Assembly (NCBI GenBank): GCA_021826035.1
Contig: JAKBBE010000027.1
Location: 1-29,678 of the forward strand
DNA: 29,678 nt
Reading direction: 5' to 3'
Source of the DNA: Pseudomonadota bacterium
GTDB lineage: Bacteria > Pseudomonadota > Gammaproteobacteria > Steroidobacterales > Steroidobacteraceae
Shown here: piece after piece, positions 1-8,488 of the stretch
Numbering within the stretch: the first letter of the stretch is position 1
Layout: every line of letters begins with the position of its first letter
Notes under the pieces: model-generated
The model's input: the letters and a program-made list of their open reading frames with translations, nothing else
Database searches by the model: none
Told to the model about the DNA's origin: nothing
Translations under genes and position numbers: made by a program

Positions 1-47
1 CTAGGCCGGGTTGGCGCGGGTCGCGTTCGAAGCCGCCGCGCGGCCGA

Positions 48-1229
48 TTGCGGTTGCACCCGGATATCATCCGGCTGGGCGTCGTGAGTCTGCTCACCGA
101 CGTCAGCTCGGAGATGATCTTTTCCGTCTTTGCAGTCTTCTTCACGACAGTGATCGGCGGTTCAGCCGCCGCGCTAGGCCTCATCGAAGGGCTCGCCGAC
201 CTGGCATCGTGTTCGCTGGATTACCTCGCCGGATGGCTCTCGGATCTCACCGGGCGGCGCAAGCCGCTCACGCTGCTCGGTTACGGGTTCGCGACGGCCG
301 CGAAACTGATCTTGCCGCTCGCCCGAACGACGAGCGGGCTCGCGCTGTTCCGCATCGTCGAGCGGTTGGGCAAGAGCCTGCGCGGACCGCCGCGTGATGC
401 CTGGCTCGCAGCGCTCGCCGGGCCGGCTGAGCGCGGCTATTCGTTCGGCGTGCACAAGGCACTCGACAAGACCGGCGCGGTGCTGGGACCGCTCATCGCC
501 TTTGCGCTGCTGAGCGCATTCGGGGGGGGCGCGCGGACCTATCACATGCTCTTTGCGCTCGCGGTCGTACCGGCGCTTGCTGCGTTGGTGCTGGTGCTGT
601 TCATCGGCGAGCGGGTCCGCTCACGCGATGGACGCGACCGGTTGCTCGGTGCCTGGCGCAGCCTCAGTCCGGGCTTCAAGCGCTATCTGGCGATCGCGGC
701 GATTTTCTCGCTCGGCTATTTCAGCTTCGCGTTCCTGCTCCTGAGGGCCTACCAGGCGGGGTTCTCGGCACGGGACACGGTTCTTCTGTACGCGCTGTTC
801 AACGGGATATTCGTCGTGGCAGCCCCGGCGGTCGGCCGCCTCGGCGATCGCATCGGTAGGACCCGGTTGGTGCTCGTGAGCTACGGCCTGTACTTGCTGA
901 TGTGCCTCGGATTCACGTTCGGCCACGGCAAGCGAGCGGTGATTGCGCTGTTTGTCCTCTACGGAGTCTTCTACTCCATCGATGAGGCTCAGAGCCGCGC
1001 GTTCATCGCGGACGTGCAACCGCGGTGCCAGGCCACGGCGCTCGGCACGTACAACCTTGTGACGGGGGTGGTCTACCTGGTTGCCTCGATGCTCGCCGGA
1101 GCGCTGTGGAGCACCGGCGGGCGGACCGTGTTTGCCCTCGCCGCGGCGACATCGGCGGTGGCGATGTTGGCGCTGCTGTGGCTCCCGCCGGCCGGTCGCT
1201 CGGAGCCGGGCCGCTCGCAGGCGCGTTGA
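48..1229 (+). CDS. MFS transporter
   Basis: A 393-residue, very hydrophobic inner-membrane protein with about twelve predicted membrane segments, matching the major facilitator superfamily in length and pattern. The N-terminal stretch (LGVVSLLTDVSSEMIFSVF, then GLIEGLADLASCSLDYLAGWLSDLTGRRKPL) carries the loop 2-3 signature G-x-L-S-D-x-x-G-R-R-K, and a second-half counterpart reads GRLGDRIGRTR. RIVERLGKSLRGPPRDAW is typical of a subfamily of drug or metabolite exporters of unknown substrate. The start is uncertain: TTG at 48 fits the family's N terminus, but the frame is open back to the window edge, so an upstream start is possible. It converges tail to tail with the DUF3300 gene, 8 bases apart. 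The substrate cannot be read from the sequence. Confidence 0.85.
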   Translation: MRLHPDIIRLGVVSLLTDVSSEMIFSVFAVFFTTVIGGSAAALGLIEGLADLASCSLDYLAGWLSDLTGRRKPLTLLGYGFATAAKLILPLARTTSGLALFRIVERLGKSLRGPPRDAWLAALAGPAERGYSFGVHKALDKTGAVLGPLIAFALLSAFGGGARTYHMLFALAVVPALAALVLVLFIGERVRSRDGRDRLLGAWRSLSPGFKRYLAIAAIFSLGYFSFAFLLLRAYQAGFSARDTVLLYALFNGIFVVAAPAVGRLGDRIGRTRLVLVSYGLYLLMCLGFTFGHGKRAVIALFVLYGVFYSIDEAQSRAFIADVQPRCQATALGTYNLVTGVVYLVASMLAGALWSTGGRTVFALAAATSAVAMLALLWLPPAGRSEPGRSQAR

Positions 1230-1237
1230 GCCGCACC

Positions 1238-2332
1238 TCAGGGCGGGCGATGATCACCGCCGCGTCCGCTCGAGGGGTTTCCTGTCGGCCGAGACTCGCC
1301 GGAGCGTGGTCCCGGCGGCTCACGCCGCGACCCGGTCGGCGGATGAGGCATCGGCTGCGGTATGCCGCGGGGCGGACTCGAGGGGTGAGTCCGATAGGGG
1401 CTGCCGGCGGGCAGTCTGCCCTCGCCGCGCGGTGGCGGTCCCGCTGGGCCGTTCGGACCCCGATAACGCCGGGCCGTGCCCTGATCTCGGTACGGGACGG
1501 CGCGCCGATGAGCCCAGTCATGCGTCCAGGGGCGCATCGGCGCGCCGCGTGTCGGCGGCACGACGTAGAAGCGATGCCCACGCCAGTTCCAGCGGCCCCA
1601 ACCCCAGTATGGTCCGAGCACTCCGAAGCCGATGCCGAAGCTGAGGTACGGTCCCGGATAGCAGTACCCGAGCGGCGGCGGGAAATTGAAGGGCGGATAT
1701 TGCGGCCAGGGCCACGCCCCGTAGATGACCGGGGTGTAGCAGGGGACGTAGATCACCTCGGCATCGGCGGGCTCGATCAGCACCGCATCGTCCTCCGTCG
1801 TGACGTTCATCTGCGGCGTCGAATGAAGTTGACCGGATGCCGTGGCGCGCTCGCGGAGAGTCTGGACTGAATTCATGACGTCCCCCTGCTGGGCGAGGAA
1901 CGCATTACCGAGTTGCTCGGTCCACTCGATGTTCTGATCCATCATGTGCAGCACCTGCGGTACGGCCACGAGGGCCTTGACGCTGCGGTCCCAGTTCTGC
2001 TCGGCGAGCGCCTCGTCCAGCCCGTCCCCTTGCAGCGAGGCGTGATCGCCTTCGTTCAGCCAGCGTCCGGCCTCCACGATCTCCAACGGATAGGTTGCCG
2101 CGGTGAGAATCATGCCAAGCAGCGGGTCGGGATACAGGGCAATCGGCGCAGTCAGCTGATCGAGCTGCGCGGCGGTGAGCGGTGGTGCACTCTCGGGCAC
2201 AACCGGCGATTCGGCCTGCGGGGCAGCGGAGGGCTGGTTCTGCGGTTGCTGCGCAGGCGCCGTGTGAATGCCGGACAGCAGCCCCGCGGCAGCGAGGAAG
2301 GCGACAATCCAACGTTCCAGGTGTGCGTTCAT
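1238..2332 (-). CDS. DUF3300 family secreted protein
   Basis: A 364-residue protein. Residues 1-28 form a signal peptide (hydrophobic AFLAAAGLL core, cleavage near PAQQ), so it is exported. The DUF3300 core follows at about residues 50-215, with hallmarks LTAPIALYPDPLLGMILTA, an NWDRSVKALVAVPQVL segment and a short acidic stretch before IYVPCYTPVIYGAWPW. The middle is rich in Tyr, Pro, Phe and Trp. The last 100 or so residues are a Pro/Gly/Arg-rich low-complexity tail that is probably disordered. The family is common in proteobacterial envelopes; no biochemical function is established. The start is ATG at 2332, just before the signal peptide, with only a weak ribosome binding site. Confidence 0.85.
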   Translation of the reverse strand: MNAHLERWIVAFLAAAGLLSGIHTAPAQQPQNQPSAAPQAESPVVPESAPPLTAAQLDQLTAPIALYPDPLLGMILTAATYPLEIVEAGRWLNEGDHASLQGDGLDEALAEQNWDRSVKALVAVPQVLHMMDQNIEWTEQLGNAFLAQQGDVMNSVQTLRERATASGQLHSTPQMNVTTEDDAVLIEPADAEVIYVPCYTPVIYGAWPWPQYPPFNFPPPLGYCYPGPYLSFGIGFGVLGPYWGWGRWNWRGHRFYVVPPTRGAPMRPWTHDWAHRRAVPYRDQGTARRYRGPNGPAGPPPRGEGRLPAGSPYRTHPSSPPRGIPQPMPHPPTGSRREPPGPRSGESRPTGNPSSGRGGDHRPP

Positions 2333-2697
2333 TGCTCAGGCTTCCCGGCTGAAGAGCGGTGCGCCATCCTCGCTCCCGTCCTGCTCGCCGGATATATGCA
2401 GTACTGCGTACGTCGGGTGCGGTCTTGCCCTGCAGATTTGCTACGGCCGGCGCCGCGCTCGGCATCCGGTTCAGCTGTAGCGAGCACTGGGTCGGCCGAG
2501 CGTCAGCTGGGCCGCGACGATTGCGGGCCGATGGCGCCCAAGGCGCTCGGCGCGCCGAGCGCTGGCGTCATGTCCGGCGCCGCGTCGGCCCCCGCCGACG
2601 GGGAAATTCGCAGGGCCTGGGGCCGGGCAGGGCGTAGAGATCCGTAGCGTCGGCCCGATCGATTCCCCGCGCGACCCAAGGGGCGCAGCACTGGCCC
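2333..2697. other. Intergenic, no gene seen
   Basis: About 365 bases between the 5' end of the DUF3300 gene and the decayed phosphatase-like gene. Long open frames on both strands here look like the by-product of high GC; none has a recognisable domain. It presumably holds the DUF3300 promoter, but I could not pick out convincing -35/-10 boxes. Confidence 0.4.
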
Positions 2698-3081
2698 AAT
2701 TGTCGAGGCGCCCGCGAGGCTATCGGTCGTGCGGCTCGTGAAGTGCTCCAGGAGATGCTCGCAGCGCGGCGCGTTTGCGAATTGTGCCGCGCCGGATCGT
2801 GTCCCCCGGCGGCCGACGCGTATGCGATCGAAGCGACGAGGGGGGGCCTCGATATCTCGGTCCGTCAGTCGACCTCCGTCGAGCAGATCGATGCCGCTGT
2901 GCTGGATCTTATCATCACCCCGTGCGCCGAGAAGGTTCACCCGATCCTGCCGAGCCGCAGCCGGCGACAAGCACCGAGGTTCGGCGCGACCGGCTCCGCA
3001 GTGAACGCGACGAGATCCGCCCCCGCAGGACTGCTGAATCGCTCGCGCGGCTCGGCGTCGCACCGGGCGATCCGACGCTGA
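2698..3081 (+). pseudogene. Decayed low-molecular-weight phosphatase / ArsC-like gene
   Basis: Two adjacent frames together resemble one thioredoxin-type arsenate reductase / low-molecular-weight protein tyrosine phosphatase. The first frame gives AIEATRGGLDISVRQSTSVEQI followed by LDLIITPCAEKVHPILPSR. This aligns with the family pattern A-x-E-x-M-R-E-x-G-I-D-I-S-x-x-R-S-K-S-V-x-E-x, then D-x-V-I-T-x-C-x-E-x-V-C-P-x-x-P-G. About 20 codons later a different frame reads RRDRLRSERDEIRPRR, which matches the usual C-terminal helix (F-R-x-V-R-D-E-I-R-x-R). The N-terminal C-x5-R phosphate-binding loop is not found in place, and the Cys of V-C-P is His here. The frame break near 2960, the missing active site and the lack of a good ribosome binding site argue for a pseudogene. 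This is pattern recognition without an alignment. Confidence 0.45.
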
Positions 3082-3328
3082 TGAGCAAGAATCCGCAGAA
3101 CGGGATGGATCGCTTGCCTCAGGCGTCTCGTGGTCCGGCACAGGCCTGCATGAGACCGCGGTATACTGAAACCTCAGTCCCGGATGGTGCCGAGCTCGCG
3201 ATGCGGGCCGGGGCAGGGCTGTACGCACGGAGCGTCCCGGGACGATCGGATGGCACCGGCACGGGAGTCGGGGAGGCGGATCGCCTGTGTGGGCTCGGGC
3301 ACATCGTTGCCGACGCGGCGGCCTGTGG

Positions 3329-3844
3329 GTGAGGACCGCGGCGCTTGCCGCGGCCGCGGGCGTGCTCGCGGGCTGTTGGACGCCGCCCTCGGCTCGTGTT
3401 CGTCCCCTCGGCGCACCGCGTATCGTGCTCGACGAGCTGATCGCCCGCTCCGCCCGGGAAGCCGCCGTGGTGCGCTCCGTCGATCATTCGGCGCGGAGCA
3501 TCGCGCTGGATGTCCATGGGATTCTGCTCGAGCGGTGCCGAATCGGACCGCACGTGCATCGCTGGCGGACACTGCGGCCGGGTGAGCGCGTGCACGTCAG
3601 GTTCACGGAGCGCCTGAGTGTATACGTCCCGCCGCCGGGGCAGGTACGCCATCCCGTTGCGATACGTGTGCTGTTCGTCGGCCCGAGCTACCGCCTGCTC
3701 GGCCTGCGCTACTCGAACGGCTCGGCGGCAACCCTCAAAGCGCTTCTGGGCACCCCGCTGCAGCAGGTCCAGGCCGGCGATGCCGTGGCCGTTCGCAGCG
3801 TCACTCTCGTTGCGCTCGATGCGCCTCGCCGCGACGGTTCGTAG
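3329..3844 (+). CDS. Putative lipoprotein, unknown function
   Basis: From the GTG at 3329 this is a 171-residue protein that opens with a short basic end, an alanine-rich hydrophobic core and the lipobox L-A-G-C, so it is probably a lipoprotein with Cys16 as the acylated residue. Longer starts (GTG at 3287) would bury the signal peptide, which is why I prefer 3329. I recognise no domain. The rest is a beta-rich sequence (VVRSVDHSARSIALDVHG, VRVRFTERLSVYVPP-like strands). The stop lies 11 bases before the outer-membrane barrel gene, suggesting one transcript and perhaps a shared envelope role. The coding assignment rests on the lipobox and spacing. Confidence 0.6.
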   Translation: MRTAALAAAAGVLAGCWTPPSARVRPLGAPRIVLDELIARSAREAAVVRSVDHSARSIALDVHGILLERCRIGPHVHRWRTLRPGERVHVRFTERLSVYVPPPGQVRHPVAIRVLFVGPSYRLLGLRYSNGSAATLKALLGTPLQQVQAGDAVAVRSVTLVALDAPRRDGS

Positions 3845-3855
3845 GCGACGTGCGC

Positions 3856-4866
3856 ATGACCCACCCGAGCGCCTCGTCGTCCGCCGTCCGCCGTCTCACT
3901 GTGGCGGCCGCAGTACTGCTGTGCACCCTGCCGGCCGGCGCGCGGGGGCAGATCTCTGCGAACCAGGCGGCGCTGATCGAGAGCGCCATCGGACCGCGCG
4001 TGGAAGCCCTGACCATCCTCGGAGGAGACTTCGGGCTGTCCGACGGCGAGTTCCACTCCAGCCAAGGGCGGGCATCGGGCGCGAGCGTGCCGGTGGATAC
4101 CAGCGTCACCAAGTTCGGCGGCGATGGAGAGATCGGCTCGCCCGAACCTCTCGGTCAGCTGAACATCGGCTGGCAGCCGCGCCTGCAGGGCAACATGGGG
4201 TACCTCGAATCGCGCACCAGGCTGGCGGGCCGCAGCGGCGGTGCCGCCACGAACGAATTCAGGACACTCGCGGTGGAATTCGGCGGGGGTGTGCGCTTGT
4301 GGACCACCCGGCGCTTGAGCTTCGCGCCCACGGTGATGATGCTCTACGGCCGGACGGACGACGATTACCAGGTCGGCGGCCCCACCGGGGCATCGAACGT
4401 CGCTCAGCTGCGCCAACTCGGACTCGTCGACTGGAGCGTCTCGACGTGGTCACTGCGTCCGGCGATGAACGTGCAGTACATCCTGCCGTTCGGACGTACG
4501 CTCGTGATGTTCTCCTCGGATGCGGCGGGTTTCTTCACCCATGGGTTTGCCCGCTCGACCGCCAATCTGCGCGTCGGGGGGGATTCCGGCTTCGTGACCA
4601 ACAAGATCGATCTCGACATTCCCCTCGGCGTCGAGCTCTACGGCCATGAGCTGCGCACCGGCGGGTACATCAGCCGCACCGACCTGCTGGGTGATCTGAA
4701 GCAGGGTCTCAACGTACAGCACCTGAACGAGCTGCACGGGCGGCTGGTGCTCGACTTTCTTAACCAGCTCTGGGGGGTGCAGTGGATTGGCCTCGGGGCC
4801 TCCTACCTGTGGGGAACGAATCTCAACGGCTGGACGGTGGGTGCTGACGTCGAGTTTCATTTTTGA
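3856..4866 (+). CDS. Outer-membrane beta-barrel protein, solitary autotransporter-like
   Basis: A 336-residue protein with a signal peptide (RRLTVAAAVLLCTLPAGARG) and then mature sequence made of alternating hydrophobic and polar stretches typical of outer-membrane beta strands. It ends in VGADVEFHF, with the terminal phenylalanine that outer-membrane barrels use for BAM-dependent insertion. The early segment IGPRVEALTILGGDFGLSDGEF resembles the family called solitary outer membrane autotransporter-like beta-barrel, a barrel without a passenger; that family assignment is from memory. The start could be GTG 3850 or ATG 3856; I use the ATG. It follows the lipoprotein gene by 11 bases. Ligand and function are unknown. 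Confidence 0.7.
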   Translation: MTHPSASSSAVRRLTVAAAVLLCTLPAGARGQISANQAALIESAIGPRVEALTILGGDFGLSDGEFHSSQGRASGASVPVDTSVTKFGGDGEIGSPEPLGQLNIGWQPRLQGNMGYLESRTRLAGRSGGAATNEFRTLAVEFGGGVRLWTTRRLSFAPTVMMLYGRTDDDYQVGGPTGASNVAQLRQLGLVDWSVSTWSLRPAMNVQYILPFGRTLVMFSSDAAGFFTHGFARSTANLRVGGDSGFVTNKIDLDIPLGVELYGHELRTGGYISRTDLLGDLKQGLNVQHLNELHGRLVLDFLNQLWGVQWIGLGASYLWGTNLNGWTVGADVEFHF

Positions 4867-4907
4867 TGCGGACCGGGCGGCAGCGAGCGATCCTCAGCCG
4901 GTAGGAT

Positions 4908-6038
4908 TCACCTCAGCGCTGCCCCGAGCACGGCGCCAACGCCGTAGGTGAGGACTGCCGCCGCCGCGCCGAGCAGCAGCTGGCGCAGCGCCGAGTACAG
5001 CGCGGGACGGCCGTTGAACAGCGATGTCATCACGCCCATCGCACCGAGCGCAAGACCGCTCGCCGCGATGCACCCGAGGATAGCGAGGCGTGCAGAGAGC
5101 ACTGTGAGCGGGATGACGGGCACCAGCGCGCCCAGGGCGAACAGTGCGAAGGAAACACCCGCCGCGCTCCACGGGTTGCCCCCGAGCTCACGCGGATCGA
5201 TGCCGAGCTCCTCACGCGCCAGCGTATCGAGCGCAGTCGGCCCGCTGCGCATGATTTGCGCGGCGACGCGCTGCGCCTCGCTCTTCGACAAGCCCTTGGC
5301 CTGATAGATCAGCGCCAGCTCGTGCTGCTCGGCCTCGGGCGTCTGTTCAATTTCCTCGCGCTCCTGGGCGAGCTGCGTGGCGGCCAGGTCGCGCGCGTTG
5401 GTTACCGAGAGCCACTCGCCGAGCGCCATGGAACAGGCCCCGGCGATCAACCCCGCCAAGCCTGTGAGCAGCACGGCGCGCGGCCCGCTTCCGGCGCCCG
5501 CGACCCCCATGAGCAGGCAGAAATTCGACACCAGCCCGTCGTTCGCACCGAGCACGGCCGCGCGCAGGTTGTTGCCCGATACGCCGCGATGCCAGGGCTC
5601 AGCCTTCCCGATGTCGACGCCGGGCTGCCAAGGTCCTGCGGTGGCCGCAGCAATAACCGCTGCATGGCCGCGCTCCTCGGCCGCGAGCGCCGCGGCGTCC
5701 TGCTGACCGGAATACTTGTTGCGGTCGGCATATTCGGCCGCCGCGATGGTCGGAAGTACGAAGGCCGGACCGAAATAGCGCGCCAATCGGCCGAGCATCC
5801 GCGTGCGCAGGCTGGGCGTAAAGGCATCTGGGGCCGCGCCGGCGCCGAGCAGTTTTCTCCTCCACACTTCGGCATGCGCCGCCTCGGCTTGCGAGAGCTG
5901 GGTGAACAGATCCCGGCGCGAGGGATCGCGTTCGGCCGCTGCAAGCGCCGCATAGAGGGCTGCACCGTCGAGTTCGTCGCGCAGGTTGGCCGCGTAGCGG
6001 TCGAGGTCCTTATCGGTCGTGGAATCGCGCGGCTTCAT
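4908..6038 (-). CDS. Ferritin-like / VIT1 fusion iron transporter (erythrin-VIT1, MbfA type)
   Basis: A 376-residue fusion. Residues about 10-140 are a rubrerythrin/ferritin-like four-helix domain with candidate di-iron ligands Glu22, Glu52, His55, Glu102, Glu121/122 and His125 (AEAAHAEVWRR, AAEYADRNK, AEERGHAAV). Residues about 150-376 are a VIT1/CCC1 membrane domain, recognisable by NNLRAAVLGANDGLVSNFCLLMGV and a cytoplasmic loop with GLSKSEAQRVAAQI. Proteins of this build (MbfA in rhizobia) export iron and protect against iron and peroxide stress; transport and direction are inferred here from the family. The ATG at 6038 is chosen because the ferritin-like domain begins directly after it. 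It converges with the barrel gene. Dps and another redox protein sit upstream on the same stretch, which fits iron or oxidative-stress handling. Confidence 0.88.
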   Translation of the reverse strand: MKPRDSTTDKDLDRYAANLRDELDGAALYAALAAAERDPSRRDLFTQLSQAEAAHAEVWRRKLLGAGAAPDAFTPSLRTRMLGRLARYFGPAFVLPTIAAAEYADRNKYSGQQDAAALAAEERGHAAVIAAATAGPWQPGVDIGKAEPWHRGVSGNNLRAAVLGANDGLVSNFCLLMGVAGAGSGPRAVLLTGLAGLIAGACSMALGEWLSVTNARDLAATQLAQEREEIEQTPEAEQHELALIYQAKGLSKSEAQRVAAQIMRSGPTALDTLAREELGIDPRELGGNPWSAAGVSFALFALGALVPVIPLTVLSARLAILGCIAASGLALGAMGVMTSLFNGRPALYSALRQLLLGAAAAVLTYGVGAVLGAALR

Positions 6039-6131
6039 AACGGCAACATAACACGTCGTGGTGGGCCAATACAGGCAGTCGGGCACAACCTCCGGGGTCC
6101 CGCCCGGCGTGTCCGGCGCGGCGGGCGGCTC

Positions 6132-7277
6132 TCAGCGGTACTGCCGCAGGTACTTGCGCTCGAACCCGCGCTTCGCCCAATGCCAGAGCCGGCTGCGCGG
6201 CAGCACCACACTGCGCTTGACGGTGCGTAGCACGAGCGTGCCGGCGACCAGATCATCGATGATGCACATCATCTCAACCTTGAATCCGTGGCGGGCAGGT
6301 CGGCCGGCGAACTCCTCGGTGAGATTACGCGCCGCGGCGAGCCCCTGCAGGTCCGCCATGTGCGCCTGCTTGGGCATCCAGTCCGGCCCGGGGAAGCTGC
6401 CGGCATCACCGACAACGTATATCCGCTCAAAGCCGGCGACGCGGCAGTGTCCATCGGCCTGGATCATGCCGCCGGGGGAACGCGGCAGCGGGGTCTGCTC
6501 GAGCCAGGCCGGGCCGGTGAGTCCCGGCATGAAAAGGATGAGATCGGCGCCGAAGGCACCGTGCTCGGTCACGACTTGATGCGCCTCGAAGCGCACCAGC
6601 TTCTGACCCAGCTGGGTCTCGATCCCGCAGCGCCGCATGCGGGCAAGCACGGCCGAGACCGCCCGCTCGCCAAGTCGCGCGCCCGGGCGCGCCGCTGGGC
6701 TGAAGAACACGAGCTTGAAGCGCTCCCGCCGACCCTCTTTGCGCAGTTGCTGATCGATGCCGAAGAGAAACTCGAACATCGGTCCGCCGCGCACGGCCGA
6801 CGGCTCGTTCGGATTGGCGCCGAAGCCGACGGCAATGACCCCTTCGTGCATGGATTTCAAACGATCGCGGAGCTGCTCGGCGGCCGCAATGCCCTCGCAG
6901 GGCGTAATGGCATGCTCGATGCCCGGGAGCTTCTTGATGAACCGCCCGCCGCACGCGATGAGCAGCGCATCGTTGCCGACCTCGCCGACGCTCGTGGTCA
7001 GGCGACGGCCATCGGCGGACAGCGCAATCGCCTCTGCCATCACGTGCCGCACGCGCATGCGGTGGAAGAACGCCGCCAGCGGCACCACCAGATCCTCTCG
7101 GCAACGCAGGCCGCTCGGGATCCAGATGCTGCCGGGCAGGTAGTGCAGCTCGGCCTGCGGCGCAATCACGGTGATCTCGGCGTCACTGCGCAGTCGCCGC
7201 AATTCACGGAGGCTGCTCAGTGCCCCGAAGCCCGCTCCGACGATGCTCACACGTGGCGTTGTCGCGGAAGAACTCAT
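6132..7277 (-). CDS. FAD-dependent oxidoreductase, sulfide:quinone reductase-like
   Basis: A 381-residue flavoprotein of the two-dinucleotide-binding-domain superfamily. The N-terminal Rossmann motif is VSIVGAGFGALSSLREL. An internal acidic Gly-rich motif (VGDAGSFPG, with Asp contacting FAD) lies near residue 285, followed by KQAHMADLQGLAAARNL. The overall pattern, including PLAAFFHRMRVRHVMAEA and a C-terminal amphipathic end rich in Arg and aromatic residues, fits sulfide:quinone oxidoreductase-like proteins that reduce membrane quinones. Cysteines occur (ACGGRF, TPCEG, MMCIIDD), but I cannot confirm the catalytic set, so sulfide as substrate is unproven. ATG 7277 starts just before the FAD motif; its ribosome binding site is weak. 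Confidence 0.75.
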   Translation of the reverse strand: MSSSATTPRVSIVGAGFGALSSLRELRRLRSDAEITVIAPQAELHYLPGSIWIPSGLRCREDLVVPLAAFFHRMRVRHVMAEAIALSADGRRLTTSVGEVGNDALLIACGGRFIKKLPGIEHAITPCEGIAAAEQLRDRLKSMHEGVIAVGFGANPNEPSAVRGGPMFEFLFGIDQQLRKEGRRERFKLVFFSPAARPGARLGERAVSAVLARMRRCGIETQLGQKLVRFEAHQVVTEHGAFGADLILFMPGLTGPAWLEQTPLPRSPGGMIQADGHCRVAGFERIYVVGDAGSFPGPDWMPKQAHMADLQGLAAARNLTEEFAGRPARHGFKVEMMCIIDDLVAGTLVLRTVKRSVVLPRSRLWHWAKRGFERKYLRQYR

Positions 7278-7627
7278 AGTGTGCTCAATCGGCTGCCGTT
7301 GCTCGTCCGTCCGGCGCCTCGCGTAGGACACGCGCTACCTGCGCATGCCGGTACCGCGAAATCATTCTCCGTATCTCGTTCCGCATCCGGGGGACGGCTG
7401 CGCGAGTTGCCCGACAGTAAACCTTGCCGGACCGTGATCCGGCAATCGGTAATTTCCCGGGGGCGACACCTCACGGGCGGCCCGGTGAGTTCTCCTGTCC
7501 CGCGCCGCCCACGCCCCAGCACGTGCCGTGCTCGTCAGTTCCACGATATAATACGCACTCTTCGCAGCGGTGGGGCCGGGTGACGGTCTGGGCTGCCGTG
7601 CCGTATCGCATGACCCGAGGAGCGACC
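7278..7627. other. Divergent intergenic region upstream of the flavoprotein and dps genes
   Basis: About 350 bases between two genes transcribed away from each other, so it should hold promoters for both. A consensus-like TATAAT is visible on the dps side; no clear box was found on the other side. No gene is supported. Confidence 0.45.
7547..7552 (+). promoter_or_regulatory. Possible -10 box of dps
   Basis: A perfect TATAAT lies about 75 bases before the dps start in otherwise GC-rich sequence. No good -35 box sits 16-18 bases upstream, which would be consistent with an activator-dependent promoter, but that is inference. Confidence 0.35.
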
Positions 7628-8107
7628 ATGGACATCAATATTGGCATTTCCGAGAAAGACCGCAAGGCGATCGCGCAGGGTCTGTCGCACGTGATGGCCG
7701 ATACCTATTCGCTCTACCTCAAGACGCACAATTATCATTGGAACGTCACCGGCCCGATGTTCCAAACGCTGCATCTGATGTTCGAGCAGCAATACACCGA
7801 GTTGTGGGCAGCGGTTGATCTGATCGCCGAGCGCATCCGGGCGCTCGGCCACTTCGCGCCGGGAACGTACAAGGCGCTCGGCAACCTCACGAGCATCGCC
7901 GAGGACGAGACTGTCCCGCGGGCCGCGGACATGATCCGCAACCTCGTCAAGGGGCACGAGCAGGTGGCCATCACGGCGCGCAAGCTGTTTGCGACCGCCG
8001 ATAAAGCGAGCGACCAGCCAACCGCGGACCTGCTGACGCAACGTCTGGAGATTCACGAGAAGACCGCTTGGATGCTGCGCAGCCTCCTGGAAGACGATCA
8101 CAAGTAG
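7628..8107 (+). CDS. dps: DNA-binding ferritin-like protein Dps
   Basis: A 159-residue Dps family protein, the usual length. It carries the family signature [25 protein letters not shown] followed by [11 protein letters not shown]. Candidate ferroxidase ligands at the subunit interface are His37, His49, Glu53, Asp64 and Glu68. Dps forms a twelve-subunit shell that oxidises iron with peroxide, stores it as mineral and shields DNA in stress. There is little positive charge in the short N-terminal tail, so direct DNA binding is less certain than ferroxidase activity. The ATG at 7628 has an AGGAG ribosome binding site at good spacing. The neighbouring VIT1-type iron exporter and flavoprotein suggest a local iron/redox theme. 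Confidence 0.95.
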   Translation: MDINIGISEKDRKAIAQGLSHVMADTYSLYLKTHNYHWNVTGPMFQTLHLMFEQQYTELWAAVDLIAERIRALGHFAPGTYKALGNLTSIAEDETVPRAADMIRNLVKGHEQVAITARKLFATADKASDQPTADLLTQRLEIHEKTAWMLRSLLEDDHK

Positions 8108-8488
8108 AGCCGACCTCGCGCCGTGATCGTGCGGCGTGGTTGTGGGCATCAGGTCACGCCGACCTGCCGCCGTTCCGAGCATTGCGGATGCGCGGGGCCT
8201 GACAGGTGCAGCTGATCGGCGCTCTGCGGACCGGTTGTCGTCCTGCGAGGAAGTGTGAACTGTCACGGATGACTCGGCGCAATTGTGCGTATGGGATCGC
8301 GGTGCACTGAGAGCAATGCGCGTGTCGCACTACGATGTTAAGGGCAGAGTGGCCGGACCCCCGTAACGCCGGGGGGCAATAGTGAACGCAGCACTGACGC
8401 AGCAGCTCAGGAGTCAGACGACGGATCCTTCGCGACGGCAGTTCCTGGGTCGAACCAGCGAGGACGTATTGCTTGGTGGTCTTTTGGG
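8108..8488. other. Intergenic, no gene seen
   Basis: About 380 bases between dps and the HPP-family gene. Short inverted repeats such as GCCGTG...CGGCG occur just after dps, but none is followed by a T run, so I do not call a terminator. The frame of the downstream gene stays open into this region without an obvious start codon. Confidence 0.4.

Noticed and set aside
1025..1870. 281-codon + strand open frame
   Set aside because: Overlaps the MFS gene out of frame and runs antisense to the DUF3300 gene, both of which have clear family features.
2503..3228. 241-codon minus-strand open frame
   Set aside because: Arg/Pro/Ser-rich translation with no domain, antisense to the phosphatase-like relic. 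Typical of chance open frames at high GC.
3119..3652. 177-codon minus-strand open frame
   Set aside because: Antisense to the lipoprotein gene, low-complexity translation, no ribosome site or domain.
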